Assembly: GCF_030929605.1 (NCBI RefSeq)
Contig: NZ_JAVFVS010000008.1
Location: forward strand, 62,001 to 126,000
Reading direction: 5' to 3'
Length of the DNA stretch: 64,000 bases
DNA from: Flavobacterium sp. LHD-80
Lineage (GTDB): Bacteria > Bacteroidota > Bacteroidia > Flavobacteriales > Flavobacteriaceae
In this document: positions 42,683 to 52,700 of the stretch, piece by piece
How the letters are laid out: every line of letters starts with the position of its first letter
How positions within the stretch are numbered: the stretch's first letter is position 1
Program-made: the position numbers and the translations under genes
The notes under the pieces: generated by a model
The model's database searches: none
Seen by the model: only the letters and a program-made list of their open reading frames with translations
Told to the model about the DNA's origin: nothing

Positions 42683-43825
42683 ATGAAATTCAACACTAAA
42701 GTAATACATGGGGGCCAACACCATGATCCAAGTACGGGAGCAGTAATGCCTCCTGTTTATCAAACTTCAACTTTTGTTCAAACAAGTCCGGGAAAACCTT
42801 TGGCAGATTATGAATACAGCAGAGCGTCTAACCCAACTCGTAGTGCTTTAGAAAATGCATTGGCAAGTATTGAAAATGGTACGCGCGGATTAGCTTTTTC
42901 ATCTGGTTTAGCGGCAACGGATTGTATTTTAAGATCATTTAAAGCAGGCGATGAAATCATTGCGATGGATGATTTGTATGGTGGAACGTATAGAATGTTT
43001 TCTAGAATTTATAAAGATTCTGGGATTAAGTTTCATTTTGTTGATATGACAGATCTGGAGAAATTGAAATCGTTGATCAATGAAAATACAAAATTAGTTT
43101 GGGTTGAAACGCCTACAAATCCGTTAATGAAATTAGCAGATATTGAAGAAGTTGCTAAAATCACAAAAGCAAATAATATTTTATTTGCAGTTGATAATAC
43201 GTTTGCAACTCCGTATTTGCAAAAACCACTTGATTTAGGAGCTGACATCGTAATGCACTCGGCTACAAAATATTTAGGAGGACATTCTGATGTAATTGCA
43301 GGCGCTTTAATTGTAAAAGATGAAGCTTTAGGCGATCAATTGCATTTTCAGCAATTTGCAACTGGTGCAACGTTAGGACCAATGGACAGCTTTTTGGTTT
43401 TAAGAGGAATAAAAACACTTTCGCTAAGAGTTCAAAGACACTGTGAAAACGGAGAAAAAGTAGTAGAATTTTTGAGTAATCATCCAAAAATCAAAACGGT
43501 TTATTATCCAGGATTAAAAAATCATCCGTTTCATGAAATTGCTAAGAAACAAATGAAAGCTTTTGGTGGAATGGTTTCGTTTACTTTTAAATCGGGCAAA
43601 AAAGAAGATTCTATTGACTTTTTAGAGAAACTGAAAGTATTTACACTTGCAGAATCTTTAGGTGGAGTTGAATCATTAGCAAATCATCCGGCTTTAATGA
43701 CGCATGCATCAATTCCTGCAGATAAAAGAGCTGAAGTTGGTATCACTGATGATTTAGTAAGATTAAGTGTTGGTATCGAAGATGCAGAAGATTTAATCGC
43801 TGATTTAGAACAGGCTTTAGCATAA
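42683..43825 (+). CDS. metB: Cystathionine gamma-synthase / gamma-lyase (PLP enzyme)
   Basis: 380 residues. Cys/Met-metabolism PLP family: YEYSRASNPTRSALENALA (43-61), FSSGLAATDCIL, VWVETPTNPLMKLADI, and PLP lysine K196 in HSATKYLGGHSDVIAG. C-terminal LAESLGGVESLANHPALMTHASIP is shared by gamma-synthases and gamma-lyases. It makes cystathionine from an activated homoserine plus Cys, or cleaves cystathionine; the sequence alone does not separate these, so the symbol is tentative. Single gene with own -7 element and terminator. Confidence 0.85.
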   Translation: MKFNTKVIHGGQHHDPSTGAVMPPVYQTSTFVQTSPGKPLADYEYSRASNPTRSALENALASIENGTRGLAFSSGLAATDCILRSFKAGDEIIAMDDLYGGTYRMFSRIYKDSGIKFHFVDMTDLEKLKSLINENTKLVWVETPTNPLMKLADIEEVAKITKANNILFAVDNTFATPYLQKPLDLGADIVMHSATKYLGGHSDVIAGALIVKDEALGDQLHFQQFATGATLGPMDSFLVLRGIKTLSLRVQRHCENGEKVVEFLSNHPKIKTVYYPGLKNHPFHEIAKKQMKAFGGMVSFTFKSGKKEDSIDFLEKLKVFTLAESLGGVESLANHPALMTHASIPADKRAEVGITDDLVRLSVGIEDAEDLIADLEQALA

Positions 43826-43841
43826 AAATAATTTCTAAATA

Positions 43842-43888
43842 AAAAATCCCAAATTCCAATTTTAGTTATTTTGGAATTTGGGATTTTT
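43842..43888. terminator. Terminator with perfect 18-bp stem (ATCCCAAATTCC family)
   Basis: AAAAATCCCAAATTCCAA (43842-43859) is the exact reverse complement of 43871-43888, with an 11-base loop, between convergent genes. Same sequence family as 27760-27802 and 54367-54425. Confidence 0.8.
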
Positions 43889-43910
43889 ATATTTTGAAAT
43901 TTAATTATTT

Positions 43911-44702
43911 CTAGAACTCTAAGTAATAGATGTAACCAAAGTTAAACCATACTTGCCAGTCATTTGATTTGTTTTCTTTGTAAATATCTTTATTTGGATT
44001 CAAACCATCAATCCAGTCACTGCTGTACATTTGAAAACGAGTTTCAAACATTAAATCACTCATTTCTGTCAATTTATAATGAACACCAACGCCACCAGTT
44101 GCAGAAACAACAACTCCGGTTTCAGTAGAGAACCCGTGCGGTCTTCCATCAGAAGGTGTTAAATATTTTCCAACAGTAACATTTGGAAGCGTTAAATCGC
44201 CTAAATGTGAACCAACCTTAGCAGAATAATAATTTACTTGAAATCCAGCGCTTAAATACGGACTGAAGCTACCAACTGTATTTTCGAAATCATGTATTTT
44301 GATAAAAGAAAATTCTAATTGAGATCCCAATCCTACTGTTGTCGTGCTTGCATGCATGTTTTTTAACATAATAACAGCTGGAGTTGGTGGATTTTTTTCA
44401 ACCCATTTTCCAAAGTGCTTTAACTGTGTATGGCTAAATGACAATTCAGATCGAACTTTAAAGTGTTCAGTAAAAAAACTTTCTCGGTTATTAGCAGCTG
44501 AAAAGTTGATAAAATGCATAAGTCCGATGCCATATCCACTATTTCCAACGTTAGTGTCAAAATTGTTTCTTTGTCCAAAATCTGACTGCAGTGTGACAGG
44601 TCCTGCGAATATTCCTATTTCTTGTGCTAAATCTGATTGAGCGTTGGCTGTAGAACTGATTCCAAGAATGGCAAATAGTGTGATAATTACGGGTTTGAGC
44701 AT
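43911..44702 (-). CDS. Secreted or outer-membrane protein of the THC0290_0291 type
   Basis: 263 residues from the ATG at 44702; a start at 44729 would put nine polar residues before the signal peptide (MLKPVIITLFAILGISSTANAQ). The mature part begins SDLAQEIGIFAGPVTLQSDFGQRNNFDTNVGNSGYGIG, the hallmark of a Bacteroidota family known only by the THC0290_0291 name. Alternating strands and a final aromatic (YIYYLEF) suggest a small outer-membrane beta-barrel. Function unknown. Confidence 0.75.
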   Translation of the reverse strand: MLKPVIITLFAILGISSTANAQSDLAQEIGIFAGPVTLQSDFGQRNNFDTNVGNSGYGIGLMHFINFSAANNRESFFTEHFKVRSELSFSHTQLKHFGKWVEKNPPTPAVIMLKNMHASTTTVGLGSQLEFSFIKIHDFENTVGSFSPYLSAGFQVNYYSAKVGSHLGDLTLPNVTVGKYLTPSDGRPHGFSTETGVVVSATGGVGVHYKLTEMSDLMFETRFQMYSSDWIDGLNPNKDIYKENKSNDWQVWFNFGYIYYLEF

Positions 44703-44929
44703 AGTTTTGGGGCTTTCAAATCTTGGCAAATATATAAAAAAGCTTGTGCAAACAAAACATTAAATACTTCTATTAAAAAATTAGTAACAAAACACTTAAT
44801 TTTCTGACTTTAAGTGTGATGATTTGATGTAATTCCGGACGTGTAAAATTGTATTTTTCCTTTTGTTTAGAAATTACACAATTCTTCTTCAAAAACGAAA
44901 AAAAATAACAAATCATCATTGTTTTGCCT

Positions 44930-44961
44930 TATCTTTGCATGTTGTTACGAAAACGTTTTCT
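44930..44961 (+). promoter_or_regulatory. gdhA promoter with candidate operator
   Basis: -7 element TATCTTTG (44930-44937). GTTACGAAAACGTTTT (44944-44959), identical to the site upstream of pgi, begins at the predicted start, and GAAAACGTTTTC within it is a perfect 12-bp palindrome. A protein bound here would block transcription. The leader is about 84 bases. I see nothing else in the rest of the 44703-45027 gap. Confidence 0.5.
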
Positions 44962-45027
44962 ATGGCGTATTTTCGTATTATAATTAGATGTAAGCTAAAA
45001 ACTATTATTTGAATAATTGATTTAAAA

Positions 45028-46371
45028 ATGGAACAAAAAATAAATGAATTTATGGCTCTAGTTGAGTCAAAAAATCCAAACGAACCAGAATTTCTTCAAG
45101 CTGTCAGAGAATTTGCAGAAACAGTAATTCCGTTTATTGCCGAAAGAAAAAAATATGATGGAAAAAATTTACTTTTAAGAATAGCTGAACCAGAAAGATC
45201 TATAATTTTTAGAGTTCCATGGGTAGACGATAAAGGAGAAATTATTGTAAACAGAGGATTTAGAATCCAAATGAATTCAGCAATTGGACCTTACAAAGGT
45301 GGAATTCGTTTTCATCACACAGTAAACTTATCAGTTTTAAAATTCTTGGCTTTTGAACAAGTTTTTAAAAACAGTTTAACAACTCTTCCAATGGGAGGAG
45401 GAAAAGGAGGTTCTGATTTTGATCCAGAAGGAAAATCTGATGGAGAAATCATGCGTTTCTGCCAATCATTTATGACAGAATTATGTCGTCATATTGGTCC
45501 AGATCTTGACGTTCCTGCAGGAGATATTGGTGTTGGAGCAAGAGAAATTGGTTATTTGTTTGGTCAATATAAAAGAATCAGAAATGAATTTACTGGAGTT
45601 TTAACTGGAAAAGGTTTGGCTTACGGAGGTTCATTAATCAGACCAGAAGCTACAGGTTACGGTGTGGTATATTTTACAGATCAAATGCTTCGTACTATAG
45701 GTCACGATATTAAAGGTAAAAGAGTTGCGATTTCTGGATTTGGAAATGTGGCTTGGGGAGTTGCACTGAAAATAAATGAACTTGGAGGAAAAGTAGTTAC
45801 TATTTCTGGTCCTGATGGTTATATTTATGATGAAGATGGAATCTCTGGAGAAAAAATCGACTATATGGTTGAAATGAGAGCAACTGGAGATAATAGAGCT
45901 GAAAGATATTTAGAGAAATATCCAAATGCTGTTTTCCATAAAGGAAAAAGCCCTTGGGAAGTAAAAGTTGATATTGCGATTCCATGTGCGACTCAAAATG
46001 AGTTAACTGGCGAAGATGCTAAAAAACTTATTGATAACGGCGTTTTATGTGTAACTGAAGCAGCAAATATGCCTTCTACTTTAGATGCAATTAAACTTTT
46101 CTTAGATAATAAAGTTCTTTTTGCTCCTGGAAAAGCAGCTAACGCTGGTGGAGTTGCGGCTTCTGGATTAGAAATGACGCAAAACTCTATTCGTCTTAAC
46201 TGGACAAGTGAAGAGGTAGATTTGAGATTAAAAGATATCATGGTTGGAATTCACAATCAATGTAAAAAATATGGTGCTGAAGAAGATGGTTATGTAAACT
46301 ACGTAAAAGGAGCAAACATTGCCGGATTTGTTAAAGTTGCCGATGCTATGCTCGCTCAAGGTGTAGTATAA
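45028..46371 (+). CDS. gdhA: NADP-specific glutamate dehydrogenase
   Basis: 447 residues, exactly the size of the hexameric NADP enzymes (E. coli 447). Aminates 2-oxoglutarate with NADPH and ammonium. Signatures: GPYKGGIRFHHTVNLSVLKFLAFEQVFKNSLT (about 89-120), the catalytic Lys in MGGGKGGSDFDP, and a GFGNVAWG Rossmann motif. Own promoter and terminator. The shared operator-like site with pgi hints at joint control of carbon and nitrogen metabolism. Confidence 0.96.
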   Translation: MEQKINEFMALVESKNPNEPEFLQAVREFAETVIPFIAERKKYDGKNLLLRIAEPERSIIFRVPWVDDKGEIIVNRGFRIQMNSAIGPYKGGIRFHHTVNLSVLKFLAFEQVFKNSLTTLPMGGGKGGSDFDPEGKSDGEIMRFCQSFMTELCRHIGPDLDVPAGDIGVGAREIGYLFGQYKRIRNEFTGVLTGKGLAYGGSLIRPEATGYGVVYFTDQMLRTIGHDIKGKRVAISGFGNVAWGVALKINELGGKVVTISGPDGYIYDEDGISGEKIDYMVEMRATGDNRAERYLEKYPNAVFHKGKSPWEVKVDIAIPCATQNELTGEDAKKLIDNGVLCVTEAANMPSTLDAIKLFLDNKVLFAPGKAANAGGVAASGLEMTQNSIRLNWTSEEVDLRLKDIMVGIHNQCKKYGAEEDGYVNYVKGANIAGFVKVADAMLAQGVV

Positions 46372-46392
46372 TTTTAGTTATAGTTTTTTGAA

Positions 46393-46433
46393 GTGCCTTC
46401 ATTTGTCTTTGTACAATTGAAGGCATTTTTTTA
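46393..46433 (+). terminator. Terminator of gdhA
   Basis: TGCCTTCA (46394-46401) pairs with TGAAGGCA (46418-46425), followed by seven T. Confidence 0.8.
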
Positions 46434-46473
46434 TTTATAAAAAAGAACAAAAAACAAATACTTTCGTTTGTAG

Positions 46474-46481
46474 TATATTTG
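46474..46481 (+). promoter_or_regulatory. -7 element of the porZ-like gene
   Basis: TATATTTG matches the consensus. With a start near 46488, the ATG at 46491 would be almost leaderless, which favours the ATG at 46503. Confidence 0.45.
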
Positions 46482-46502
46482 CCTATCTGAATGCATAAAA
46501 TA

Positions 46503-48785
46503 ATGAAGAAAAGTTTTCTGTATGTTTTGTTTTTACTTCTGTTTCAATTTGCTTTTTCGCAGAACAAATTGTCATGGCAGGGTTATTTTTCATTTAACGA
46601 AATAAAAGATATTTCAGAATCTTCAACAGGGGTTTATGCGGCCTCAGAAAATGCTCTGTTCGTTAAAAATGCTGCTGCAAATACAAGTAAAACAATAACA
46701 ACTGTTGACGGACTTTCTGGTCAGACAATTTCGGCGGTTTATTATAGTGAAGCTTTCAAAAAAACAATCGTCGGCTACGAAAATGGTTTGATGATTGTAA
46801 TCAATGAAACTGACGGCAGTATGCTGAAAGTGGTAGATATTATCAATAAACAATTAGCTCCAAATATTAAAAAAATCAATCATTTTATGGAGCATAACGG
46901 GCTGGTTTATGTTTCCTGTGATTTTGGAATTGTGCAGTTTAATTTGACAACTCTACAATTTGGAGATACCTATTTTATTGGAGATAATGGTGCCGAAATC
47001 AGTGTAAAACAAACAACGTTTTTTAACGGATTTATTTATGCAGCAACTTCAAGCGGCATCAGACGCGCCGATATTACAAGTCCAAATTTAAATGATTTTA
47101 AACAGTGGTCTGTTGTAAATATTGGCGATTGGTCTAGTGTTGAAAGTGTAGACACAGAACTTATAGCTATTAATTCTACCGGTTATATTCATCGATTTAA
47201 CTCAAGTAATTTTATTGGTTTTTCGCAGTTGCCCCAAGCTTCGGTTGATATGAGGTCAAAAAATCACAATTTATATATAACAATACGCAATACCGTTTAT
47301 GTTTATAATAACCAAATGGTTTTGATTCGCCAGATCAGTAATTCTCAGGTTTTAGATAATACTATAAATTTTACTTGCGCAACAGCTGTAGGTGATGTGA
47401 TTTTTATTGGAACAAAAGAAAAAGGATTATTCTCTTCATCGCTTTCAAGCAATGGCGCTTTTACAAATAGTACGCCAGCGGGACCCGCACGAAATAATAT
47501 TTTCTCGATGGACGTCACTACAAATGTTCTTTGGGCAGTTTATGGAGATTATGACACTTATTATAATCCGTATGATCTAGATAGTTATGGAGTGAGTAAA
47601 TATAATACTTCTGGCTGGCTAAATATTCCGTATTCTTCTGTTTTAAATGCAAAGTCGATTACGAGAGTTATTGTTAATCCGAAAAATGAAAAACAAGTTT
47701 ATGCAAGTTCTTTTTTTTCTGGGTTACTCCGAATAGAAAATGATGTTCCGAATCTTTTGTATAATGAAAAAAATAGCGGTTTAGAGTCGATTACTACCGA
47801 AGGACCAAATTATATTGATGTTCGTGTAAACGCAACTGCTTTTGATAAAACAGGAAATCTTTGGGTAACCAACAGCCGAATTAAAAACGGATTAAAGGCT
47901 TTAAAGTCGAATAATCAATGGGGAAGTTATGCAATGACTTCAATTTTAGATGATGCCGAAGCCAGCAGCTACGCCAGTATTTTAGTGGATAGAAATAGTG
48001 TAAAATGGATTGCCACAAATCGCGACGGCGTTATTGGTTTTAATGAAACAACAAATACATTCAAAAAAATGACTTTTGGTGCCGATGCCGGAAATCTACC
48101 AATTGCCGATGTGAGAGCGCTTGCAATTGATACTAAAAATCAGCTTTGGATAGGAACAACAAAAGGTTTGCGTGTTTTGTCAAATGTTGGGAATTTTCAA
48201 AATGAAAGCCAGTTAAAAGCGAATCCAATTATTATTACAGAAGATAATTTAGCTCAAGAACTGCTTTACGAACAATTTATAACTTCCATCGCGGTTGACG
48301 GTGCAAATAATAAATGGATTGGAACGAGTGATTCTGGGGTTTTTATGGTTTCTCCAAACGGACAAGAAACGAAATATCATTTTACAATCAGTAATTCTCC
48401 ATTACCGAGCAATGCTATAAATGAGATTAAAATAAATAGTGCCACCGGTGAAGTTTTTATTGCAACGAATAAAGGATTGATTTCTTTTAAAGGAATTGCC
48501 ACCGATGCAAATGAAGATTTAAATAGTGTCTATGTATATCCAAATCCAGTTCGACCAACATATTCCGGAACAGTAAAAGTAGCAGGATTATTAGATAAAG
48601 CGAATATTAAAATTACTGATATTGAAGGGAATTTAGTTTACGAAGCCACTTCAGAAGGCGGAACAATTGAATGGGATACAACTGCTTTTGGGAAATATAA
48701 AGTTTCTTCAGGAGTGTACATGATTTTTATTTCTGCGCAAGATGGTGGTGAAACTAAAGTGAAAAAAGTGATGATTATTCGTTAA
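46503..48785 (+). CDS. porZ: PorZ-like type IX secretion protein (two beta-propellers and sorting domain)
   Basis: 760 residues from the ATG at 46503; the ATG at 46491 adds only MHKI. Signal peptide to about residue 20. Two beta-propellers follow, shown by repeated strands such as GNLWVTNSR, KWIATNRDGVIGFNETTN, NQLWIGTTKGLRVLSN and NKWIGTSDSGVFMVS. The last 85 residues are a T9SS type A sorting domain: VYVYPNPVRPTYSGTVKV, then IKITDIEGNLVYEA, and KKVMIIR. PorZ works in the surface attachment complex that joins cargo to anionic LPS. recO follows, separated by a mirrored-word repeat. Confidence 0.82.
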   Translation: MKKSFLYVLFLLLFQFAFSQNKLSWQGYFSFNEIKDISESSTGVYAASENALFVKNAAANTSKTITTVDGLSGQTISAVYYSEAFKKTIVGYENGLMIVINETDGSMLKVVDIINKQLAPNIKKINHFMEHNGLVYVSCDFGIVQFNLTTLQFGDTYFIGDNGAEISVKQTTFFNGFIYAATSSGIRRADITSPNLNDFKQWSVVNIGDWSSVESVDTELIAINSTGYIHRFNSSNFIGFSQLPQASVDMRSKNHNLYITIRNTVYVYNNQMVLIRQISNSQVLDNTINFTCATAVGDVIFIGTKEKGLFSSSLSSNGAFTNSTPAGPARNNIFSMDVTTNVLWAVYGDYDTYYNPYDLDSYGVSKYNTSGWLNIPYSSVLNAKSITRVIVNPKNEKQVYASSFFSGLLRIENDVPNLLYNEKNSGLESITTEGPNYIDVRVNATAFDKTGNLWVTNSRIKNGLKALKSNNQWGSYAMTSILDDAEASSYASILVDRNSVKWIATNRDGVIGFNETTNTFKKMTFGADAGNLPIADVRALAIDTKNQLWIGTTKGLRVLSNVGNFQNESQLKANPIIITEDNLAQELLYEQFITSIAVDGANNKWIGTSDSGVFMVSPNGQETKYHFTISNSPLPSNAINEIKINSATGEVFIATNKGLISFKGIATDANEDLNSVYVYPNPVRPTYSGTVKVAGLLDKANIKITDIEGNLVYEATSEGGTIEWDTTAFGKYKVSSGVYMIFISAQDGGETKVKKVMIIR

Positions 48786-48792
48786 TAGATAA

Positions 48793-48880
48793 GTATTCAG
48801 TGTTCAGTTTTTGGGTGTTCAGTTTTTTTGTGAATTTGCTCCAATCTGAAACTTGAAACTTGAAACCTGAAACAAAAAAA
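48793..48880. repeat. Word-repeat region (TTCAGT then TGAAAC)
   Basis: Three TTCAGT-type words (48796-48824) are followed by four TGAAAC/TGAAACT-type words (48846-48873), the mirrored pattern seen in other gaps, ending in A-runs that complement the earlier T-run. It runs into the start region of recO. Confidence 0.5.
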
Positions 48881-48889
48881 ACAAAAATT

Positions 48890-49603
48890 TTGCTCGTTAA
48901 AACCAAAGCCATAGTAATCTCCTCCTTAAAATTTCAGGAAAAAAGTTTGATTGTAAAATGTTTTACACTTTCAAACGGACTGAAATCGTATTTCGTGCGC
49001 GATGCTTTTTCGAGTCGGAAAACGAGTCAGAAGATTGCTTATTTTCAGCCGTTGTCGATTTTAGAAATCGAGGCTATTCATAAGAATAAGGGGACTTTGG
49101 AAAATTTTAAAGAATTGAAAACGGCAGTTCCTTTTCAGACGATTCATACAGATATTTTTAAGAGCACGATGGTCATGTTTTTGTCTGAAGTGCTTCATTA
49201 TTCGATTCAGGAAGAAGAGAAAAACGAATCGCTTTTTTTGTTTCTAGAAACCGCTTTGACCTGGCTGGATCATCACGACGAAATTTCTAATTTTCATTTG
49301 ATTTTACTTTTAGAAATTACAAAATATTTAGGTTTTTATCCGGATATTTCTGAAATCGATTTGCCTTTTTTTGAAGTAAACGACGGAGTTTTTACTCATT
49401 TTCAAAAAGGAAATGTGTTGACGGAACATGAAACTAATTTGTTTAAAAAGTTAATCGATTTAAAATTTGATAATGATCAGAAAGTCTTTCATGTTTTAGA
49501 AAGGCAAATACTGCTTAAAATTTTAATTGATTACTACAGTTTTCATTTGGACGGATTCAAAAAACCTAAATCTTTAGAGATTTTAAAAGAAGTTTTCTCT
49601 TAA
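48890..49603 (+). CDS. recO: DNA repair protein RecO
   Basis: 237 residues starting at TTG 48890 (LVKTKAIVISSLKFQEKSLIVKCF, with the OB-fold typical of RecO directly at the start). The open frame reaches back to a TTG at 48860, but those ten extra codons lie in a repeat of TGAAAC words and look non-coding. RecO loads RecA onto SSB-coated DNA with RecR. OB-fold at about 1-78, helical domain after. The usual Cys4 zinc site is not visible (one Cys only), as in other Bacteroidota RecO. Confidence 0.85.
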   Translation: MLVKTKAIVISSLKFQEKSLIVKCFTLSNGLKSYFVRDAFSSRKTSQKIAYFQPLSILEIEAIHKNKGTLENFKELKTAVPFQTIHTDIFKSTMVMFLSEVLHYSIQEEEKNESLFLFLETALTWLDHHDEISNFHLILLLEITKYLGFYPDISEIDLPFFEVNDGVFTHFQKGNVLTEHETNLFKKLIDLKFDNDQKVFHVLERQILLKILIDYYSFHLDGFKKPKSLEILKEVFS

Positions 49604-49733
49604 ATCAACAAAAACGGCAATATTTTTTGCGGAATCTACCTGAAATTACCTCAAAGCGGTCTTTTTTCCGTTATCTTTTATCTATTTTCCTCAAAATTCC
49701 TTACTTTCGCACCTCGTTTAAGAAAAGGATAAA

Positions 49734-52700
49734 ATGAGCACAAAATTTACTGAATACAAAGGACTTGACTTGCCAACGGTAGCGTCTGAAGTTCTTGATT
49801 TTTGGAAGAAAGAAAATATATTTGAAAAGAGTGTAACTACTCGCGAAGGTGCTGAGCCTTTCGTATTTTTTGAAGGTCCGCCTTCAGCAAACGGATTACC
49901 AGGAATTCACCACGTAATGGCGCGTGCGATTAAAGATATTTTTTGCAGATATAAAACTCAAAAAGGTTTTCAGGTAAAAAGAAAAGCCGGATGGGATACT
50001 CACGGTTTGCCTGTAGAATTAGGTACCGAGAAAGAATTAGGAATTACAAAAGAAGATATTGGCAAAACGATTTCGATCGAAGAATATAACGAAGCGTGTA
50101 AAAAAACCGTGATGCGTTATACCGACGTATGGAATGATTTGACCGAAAAAATGGGTTATTGGGTTGATATGGAAGATCCATATGTGACGTATAAGCCAAA
50201 ATACATGGAGTCTGTTTGGTGGCTTTTGAAACAAATTTACGATAAAGGTTTGTTGTACAAAGGATATACGATTCAGCCGTATTCTCCAAAAGCAGGAACT
50301 GGATTATCTTCTCACGAAGTAAATCAGCCTGGAGCTTATAGAGATGTTACGGATACTACGATTGTAGCGCAATTCAAAACTTTGCCAGAAACATTACCAA
50401 GCTTTTTACAAGGTTTTGGAGATATTCACATTTTAGCTTGGACGACAACTCCTTGGACATTGCCATCGAATACAGCTTTAACAGTTGGGCCAAAAATCGA
50501 TTATGTTTTAGTTAAAACTTTCAATCAATATACTTTTGAGCCAATCAATGTTGTTTTGGCTAAAAACTTAGTTGGAAAACAATTCGGAAAAGGATTTTTC
50601 TTAAGTGAAGATGATGCTGATTTTGATAATGTGAAAAACGGAGACAAAAAACTTCCATATAAAATCTTAACTGAAGCAAAAGGAAAAGATTTAGTAGAAA
50701 TCCGTTACGAGCAATTATTGCCGTACGTATTGCCATATCAAAATGCTGAAAATGCATTTAGAGTAATTGCCGGAGATTTCGTTACTACAGAAGACGGAAC
50801 AGGAGTTGTGCATACAGCGCCAACTTTTGGTGCGGATGATGCTAAAGTAGCAAAAGAAGCAAAACCAGAAGTTCCGCCAATGTTGGTTTTAGATGAAGAA
50901 GGAAATGCAGTTCCGTTAGTTGATTTACAAGGAAAATTCACTTCTCATGTTGGTGAACTTGCAGGTAAATATGTGAAAAACGAATATTACGATGCAGGTC
51001 AGGCTCCAGAGAAATCTGTAGATGTTGAAATTGCTATTCGTTTAAAAGAAGAAAACAAAGCTTTTAAAGTTGAAAAATACGTGCACAGTTATCCACACAG
51101 CTGGAGAACTGACGAGCCGTTATTATATTATCCCCTAGATTCATGGTTCATCAAAGTAACCGATGTAAAAGATAGAATGTTCGACCTGAACGAAACTATC
51201 AATTGGAAACCTAAATCTACTGGTGAAGGACGTTTTGGAAATTGGCTTAAAAATGCCAACGACTGGAACTTATCTCGTTCTAGATATTGGGGAATTCCGT
51301 TGCCAATTTGGAGAACTGAAGACAAAAAAGAAGAAGTTCTTATTGGTTCTGTTGAAGAATTATATAATGCGATCGAGAAATCTATCGAAGCTGGTTTTCA
51401 AAAAGAAAATCCGTTTAAAGGTTTTGAAATCGGAAACATGTCTGAATCAAATTATGATTTAATTGATTTGCACAAAAATGTTGTGGATCAAATTACGTTG
51501 GTTTCGGCTTCAGGCCAGCCAATGAAACGCGAAAGCGATTTGATCGACGTTTGGTTCGATTCTGGAGCAATGCCTTATGCACAATGGCATTATCCTTTTG
51601 AAAATCAAGACAAAATCGATGGAAATAAAGATTTTCCTGCGAATTTCATTGCAGAAGGAGTGGATCAAACACGTGGATGGTTTTATACATTGCATGCTAT
51701 CGGAACATTGGTTTTTGATAAAGTAGCGTATAAAAACGTAGTTTCAAACGGTTTGGTTCTGGATAAAAATGGAATTAAAATGTCTAAGAGTAAAGGAAAT
51801 ACGATAGACCCTTTTAAAACCATTGAAGAATACGGTCCTGATGCCACACGTTGGTACATGATTATGAATGCAAATCCGTGGGATAACTTGAAGTTTGACC
51901 TTGAAGGAATTGCTGAGGTTCGCCGTAAATTCTTCGGAACTTTATACAACACTTATTCTTTCTTTTCGTTATATGCTAACATCGACGGATTTAAATATGC
52001 TGAAGCGGAAATTCCTTTAAACGAAAGGCCAGAAATCGATCAATGGATTATTTCTGAGTTGAATACTTTAGTGAAATTTGTTGATGAATGTTATGAAGAT
52101 TATGAGCCAACAAAAGCGACAAGAGCTATTTCTGAATTCGTTCAGGAAAACTTAAGTAACTGGTATGTTCGTTTATGCCGTCGTCGTTTTTGGAAAGGAG
52201 AATATGCTAAAGATAAAATTGCAGCTTACCAAACGCTTTATACTTGTTTATTAACGATAAGCAAATTAAGCGCTCCGGTCGCTCCTTTTTTCATGGATAA
52301 ATTGTACAGAGATTTGACCGCTTCGACGGGAACCGAGGATTTTGCTAGTGTTCACTTGGCTGAATTCCCAAAATTTGTCGAAAACTTTGTTAATAAAACG
52401 TTAGAGAGTAAAATGCAGAAGGCGCAAACGATCTCATCTTTGGTTTTATCACTACGTAAAAAAGAGATGATTAAAGTTCGTCAACCTTTGCAAAAGGTAA
52501 TGATTCCGGTACTTGACGAGAATCAAAGAGCTGAAATCGAAGCAATTTCTGACCTGGTAAAAGCCGAAGTAAACGTTAAAGAAATTGAACTTTTAGATGA
52601 TGCTTCTGGTATTTTGGTGAAACAAATTAAACCTAATTTTAAGGCTTTAGGACCACGTTTTGGAAAAGATATGGGTCTGATTTCTAAGGAAATACAAGCT

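Noticed and set aside
48860..48889. Earlier TTG start for recO
   Set aside because: The ten codons come from TGAAAC repeat words; homology to RecO begins at TTG 48890.
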